Shown piece by piece: positions 61,339 to 64,000 of a DNA stretch of 64,000 nt. How positions within the stretch are numbered: the stretch's first letter is position 1; every line of letters starts with the position of its first letter. The stretch comes from G051132615 sp051132615 (lineage in GTDB: Bacteria; Pseudomonadota; Gammaproteobacteria; Burkholderiales; Neisseriaceae), in NCBI RefSeq assembly GCF_051132615.1, contig NZ_CP152375.1, positions 2,046,001-2,110,000 on the forward strand, given 5' to 3'. The translations under genes and the position numbers were made by a program. Under the pieces are notes generated by a model that did not search any database, had not been told where the DNA came from, and saw nothing but the letters and a program-made list of their open reading frames with translations.

Positions 61339-62211
61339 ATGAAAAAATCGATTTTATACAGTTTATTTGCCTTATCCTTTACTTCTGGTATGGCAGTGAC
61401 TTTAAACCCTGATGTGACACCAGTTGAAGAAGGGAAGCATATTGTCATTCATTTGGCACAGCAAAGAATGTTTGTCTATCAAGATCAAGACTTAAAAAAT
61501 ATTTACCCAATTGCGGTCGGTAAGGCAAGAACACGTACGCCTATTGGAGAATATCAAATTGGTCCTGTTGCGTATAAACCGACTTGGAGTATTCCAAAAT
61601 CTATTCAAAAAGAAAGAGCGGCTGCAGGGCTACCTGCTATTACATCTATTCCTCCTGGACCAAATAATCCATTAGGACCTGTTTTTATCCGTTTTGGTAA
61701 ACCATCTCTTGGTTTGGGTATTCATGGTACAAATGTCCCATCTAGTGTGCCTGGTGTGCGTAGCCATGGATGTGTTCGGATGAAAAGTGCTGATGCTTTG
61801 AAAATGGCTAAGTTTGTGGATAAAGGGATGCCTGTTTCTGTTATTTACCAATTAGTTGCTGTGAATGAAGATGACAGTGGCCAATTGTGGTTAGCAGCTT
61901 ATAAAGATCCATATAACCAAAAAAATCTAAATAGAGCTAAATTAAATGAAACATTACAGGCTTGGGCCCAAAAAAGTGGGGTGACTTTAAATCAAGCCCG
62001 TATTGAACAAACACTAAAAGCCAAAACAGGGCAAGGTGTGTGTGTCAGTTGCACAAATGTAAAAGGTAATAAAGTAGCTGGTTCTTTGCATTCGTTAGCA
62101 TGGACAATTGGGGCATTGACCCATCCAGTACCAGAGCCTACTCCTGCTGTTGAGCCAGAATCTACTTCTGAACCTGTGTCAAACGAAATTGAAGTGAATG
62201 AAGATTTTTAA
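61339..62211 (+). CDS. L,D-transpeptidase (YkuD domain), periplasmic
   Basis: Cell-wall enzyme that cross-links peptidoglycan or attaches proteins to it. The ATG at 61339 gives a 290-residue protein with a Sec signal peptide (MKKSILYSLFALSFTSGMAV). The YkuD domain covers about residues 30-175; the active-site Cys is C145 in SHGCVRM, with IHGTN upstream. No LysM domain is present. About 115 residues follow, containing a GVCVSCTNV CxxC pair and a Pro/Glu/Ser-rich tail (PVPEPTPAVEPES). The role of this tail is unknown; the cysteine pair may form a disulfide. An upstream extension to 61288 is unlikely. Confidence 0.88.
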   Translation: MKKSILYSLFALSFTSGMAVTLNPDVTPVEEGKHIVIHLAQQRMFVYQDQDLKNIYPIAVGKARTRTPIGEYQIGPVAYKPTWSIPKSIQKERAAAGLPAITSIPPGPNNPLGPVFIRFGKPSLGLGIHGTNVPSSVPGVRSHGCVRMKSADALKMAKFVDKGMPVSVIYQLVAVNEDDSGQLWLAAYKDPYNQKNLNRAKLNETLQAWAQKSGVTLNQARIEQTLKAKTGQGVCVSCTNVKGNKVAGSLHSLAWTIGALTHPVPEPTPAVEPESTSEPVSNEIEVNEDF

Positions 62212-62242
62212 TTTATCAGAATCTTCGTGATTGTTGAGATAC

Positions 62243-62280
62243 AAAAAAGGTTGCTTGAAAAAAATCAGGCAACTTTTTTT
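62243..62280. terminator. Bidirectional terminator between L,D-transpeptidase and alcohol dehydrogenase genes
   Basis: GTTGCTTGA pairs with TCAGGCAAC (one G-U) around A6, with flanking A6 and T7 runs. A further GGTTGCCTGA follows at 62284-62293. Confidence 0.8.
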
Positions 62281-62318
62281 ATGGTTGCCTGATGATTAGA
62301 ATAAATCAAATGAAAAAA

Positions 62319-63467
62319 TTATAGTGCAGCAGTAAAGATGGCACAAATCTCTTCGTGTGTTGCTTGGCGTGGGTTGGTTAAGCCGCAAGCATCTTTAAGT
62401 GCATTTTCTGCTAAAGTAGGAATATCTTCTTCTTTTGCACCAATCATGGCGATACCTTCAGGAATGCCGATATCTTGACCTAATTCATACATTGCCGCAA
62501 TAGCCATTTGTGCGCCTTGCTCATCAGAAACATCGGTTACATCCGCACCAAGGGCTTTAGCGATATCTTTTAAGCGTGCAGCTGCGACCGTAGCATTATA
62601 GCGTTGTACATGAGGCAATAATACTGCATTACATACCCCATGAGGTAAATCGTAGAAACCACCTAATTGGTGTGCCATTGCATGTACATAACCTAAAGAA
62701 GCATTATTAAAAGCCATACCTGCTAAGAACTGAGCATAAGCCATTTGTTCCCGTGCTTCCATATTGTGACCATCAAATACAGCGGTTTTTAGATATTTGG
62801 CAATCAATTCAATTGCTTTAATCGCACATGCATCTGTAATAGGGGTTGCTGCGGTAGACACATAAGCTTCAACTGCGTGAGTTAAAGCATCCATACCTGT
62901 TGCTGCTGTTAAGTCTTTTGGTTTGTCTTTCATTAAAGCAGGATCATTAACAGATAAAATAGGGGTAGTGTTTTTATCGACAATCGCCATTTTAATATGA
63001 CGAGCGGTGTCGGTAATGATACAGAATCTGGTCATTTCAGAGGCTGTACCCGCAGTTGTGTTGATGGCAACTAAAGGCAATTGTGCTTTAGGTGATTGAT
63101 CAACACCTTCATAATCGGCAATCTTGCCGCCATTTGTTGCCACCAAAGCAATGCCTTTTGCACAGTCATGTGGAGAGCCACCACCAAGAGAAACAACAAA
63201 GTCACATTTATTGTCTTGTAAAATTTTTAAACCATCAGCGACATTTTCTACTGTTGGGTTAGGTTGTGCACCGTCAAAAATAGCTGTTTCAACACCAACA
63301 CCTTGAAGTGCTTTTGCAATTTTTTCAACAATGCCCATTTTGCTTAGGCCTTTATCTGATACGATTAATGCTTTTTTAAAGCCATAACCTTTAATATAAC
63401 CTAAAGCATCTTCTAGAGCGTTTTCGCCAATGATGTTTAATGGTGGAATATAAAACTGACTCGACAT
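62319..63467 (-). CDS. Iron-containing alcohol dehydrogenase (YiaY/AdhB type)
   Basis: NAD-dependent, iron-activated alcohol dehydrogenase, 382 residues. It matches E. coli YiaY along its length as I remember it: SLGGGSPHDCAKGIALVA for NAD binding, NTTAGTASEMTRFCIIT, and the metal ligands in AATGMDALTHAVEAYVS and GYVHAMAHQLGGFYDLPHGVCNAVLLPHV. Such enzymes interconvert ethanol and acetaldehyde or related small alcohols. Preferred codons are more common than in neighbours, hinting at high expression. It is monocistronic; ribosome binding site GGAGAT precedes the ATG. Its 265-base upstream region shows no feature I can support beyond AT-rich promoter-like sequence. Confidence 0.94.
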   Translation of the reverse strand: MSSQFYIPPLNIIGENALEDALGYIKGYGFKKALIVSDKGLSKMGIVEKIAKALQGVGVETAIFDGAQPNPTVENVADGLKILQDNKCDFVVSLGGGSPHDCAKGIALVATNGGKIADYEGVDQSPKAQLPLVAINTTAGTASEMTRFCIITDTARHIKMAIVDKNTTPILSVNDPALMKDKPKDLTAATGMDALTHAVEAYVSTAATPITDACAIKAIELIAKYLKTAVFDGHNMEAREQMAYAQFLAGMAFNNASLGYVHAMAHQLGGFYDLPHGVCNAVLLPHVQRYNATVAAARLKDIAKALGADVTDVSDEQGAQMAIAAMYELGQDIGIPEGIAMIGAKEEDIPTLAENALKDACGLTNPRQATHEEICAIFTAAL

Positions 63468-63732
63468 GTTGATCTCCCAATCTTGGAATTAAAAAAACAA
63501 AATATAATTGATTATATTTTTATGTTTCTGTGTAAAAATATACTTCCGTGTACTAGTGTATAATAAATAAGCTTGAAGATAAATAAATTGAGTTAAATCA
63601 TGGTTTTTCTTGATATATAAAAAAAATTTGTTTTTTAATGATTTTTTAGTTTATTTTGTTGATTTTTAATTATTTTATAATATTTTTATTGTGTTTAAAT
63701 AAACCAAAAATCAAATATTATGAGTAAATATT

Positions 63733-63945
63733 GTGCAACCAGAAGATTTAATAAAGCTAACGACGCAAACAATGCCTTATGGAAAATATAAAGGTTTGTT
63801 ACTGAGCGATTTGCCAGAACATTATGTGGCTTTTTTAGTAAGAGAAGCTTTACCCAAAGGGGCTTTGGGTGAGCTGATTTTATTATTGAATGAATTACAG
63901 ATTAATGGCTTGATGTATTTGATTAAGCCTTTGAAAGAAAATTAA
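63733..63945 (+). CDS. DUF3820 family protein
   Basis: Seventy-residue protein with the DUF3820 landmark MPYGKYKGLLLSDLPEHYVAFLVREALPKGALGELI, in which the YGKYKG...P..Y..... pattern is diagnostic. The family was named after a putative quorum-sensing-regulated virulence factor, but its function is not established; the fold is related to exonuclease-associated domains. The start is a GTG at 63733 without a clear ribosome binding site. It ends three bases before ylqF/rbgA, so the two are likely co-transcribed. Confidence 0.8.
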   Translation: MQPEDLIKLTTQTMPYGKYKGLLLSDLPEHYVAFLVREALPKGALGELILLLNELQINGLMYLIKPLKEN

Positions 63946-63947
63946 AA

Positions 63948-64000
63948 ATGGCAATACAATGGTATCCTGGTCATATGAATAAGGCTAAAAAAGCCATTAT
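63948..64000 (+). CDS. Ribosome biogenesis GTPase YlqF/RbgA, N-terminal fragment
   Basis: Only the first 17 codons are in the window: MAIQWYPGHMNKAKKAI. This is the standard N-terminus of the circularly permuted GTPase YlqF/RbgA, which matures the 50S subunit. It starts two bases after the stop codon of the DUF3820 gene. The rest lies beyond the right edge. Confidence 0.8.
   Translation, partial: MAIQWYPGHMNKAKKAI

Noticed and set aside
1..64000. tRNA, rRNA, CRISPR arrays, insertion sequences or prophage genes
   Set aside because: No T-loop/acceptor signatures, regularly spaced repeats, transposase-like frames or phage genes were seen while reading; absence by eye is not proof for small RNAs.

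Overview
The window reads as a chromosomal segment of an AT-rich, Gram-negative proteobacterium, most likely a low-GC member of the Neisseriaceae or a close betaproteobacterial relative. The best taxonomic pointer is the L32 ribosomal protein gene at 18077-18256. Its product resembles the Neisseria protein as I remember it, and it sits in the usual yceF/yceD/rpmF/plsX/fabH block. Lipid A synthesis (lpxH), an RND efflux pump with an outer-membrane channel, and an ABC-exported surface polysaccharide confirm a Gram-negative envelope. I saw no rRNA or tRNA genes, insertion sequences, prophage or CRISPR array. All assignments come from reading the sequence and from memory of the families; no database search was run.

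Layout. (1) 1-5400: a leftward tripartite RND pump operon (adaptor, pump, outer-membrane factor cut by the window edge) with a perfect 20-bp palindrome in its promoter region. (2) 5.8-16 kb: DUF1090 protein, leuC-entericidin-leuD-leuB, pncB, a ferredoxin-NADP reductase, an OPT-family transporter and a PiT phosphate transporter. (3) 16.2-20.5 kb: RsmI-like methyltransferase, yceF, then yceD-rpmF-plsX-fabH. (4) 20.6-28.5 kb: mixed housekeeping genes, including a MarR/SDR divergent pair with a clear promoter-operator, hom, a possibly frameshifted DoxX gene, HIT, YffB-like, lpxH and lysP. (5) 28.7-33.3 kb: 2-methylcitrate cluster (GntR regulator, prpB, prpC, prpD) for propionate use, with two ATTGTNGACAAT operators bracketing its promoter. 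(6) 33.4-37.5 kb: pyruvate formate-lyase operon (focA-pflB-pflA) behind a perfect FNR box. Its focA is damaged: no ATG start, and an in-frame loss of roughly 50 residues. (7) 37.7-41.5 kb: Mig-14-like protein, SMR efflux protein and tex. (8) 41.7-56.8 kb: surface-polysaccharide locus. (9) 57-64 kb: B12-dependent ribonucleotide reductase, HpnC-like squalene synthase, an L,D-transpeptidase, an iron-dependent alcohol dehydrogenase, a DUF3820 protein and the first codons of ylqF/rbgA.

The polysaccharide locus is the most interesting region. The gene set manC, wzm, wzt, a large double-domain glycosyltransferase, rmd-like reductase, acyltransferase, gmd and two GT4 enzymes parallels the Pseudomonas aeruginosa A-band (D-rhamnan) cluster. 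It predicts GDP-D-rhamnose synthesis and ABC-transporter export. A convergent rmlBACD operon supplies dTDP-L-rhamnose. Unusual points are the tandem-duplicated 962-residue glycosyltransferase, an ATPase without the usual C-terminal sugar-binding domain, an extra membrane O-acyltransferase, and seven-G tracts inside two of the genes, which might allow phase variation.

Metabolically the window suggests a facultative or microaerobic host-associated life: FNR-controlled pyruvate formate-lyase, an oxygen-independent ribonucleotide reductase, a fermentative-type alcohol dehydrogenase, propionate catabolism, and peptide and amino-acid uptake.
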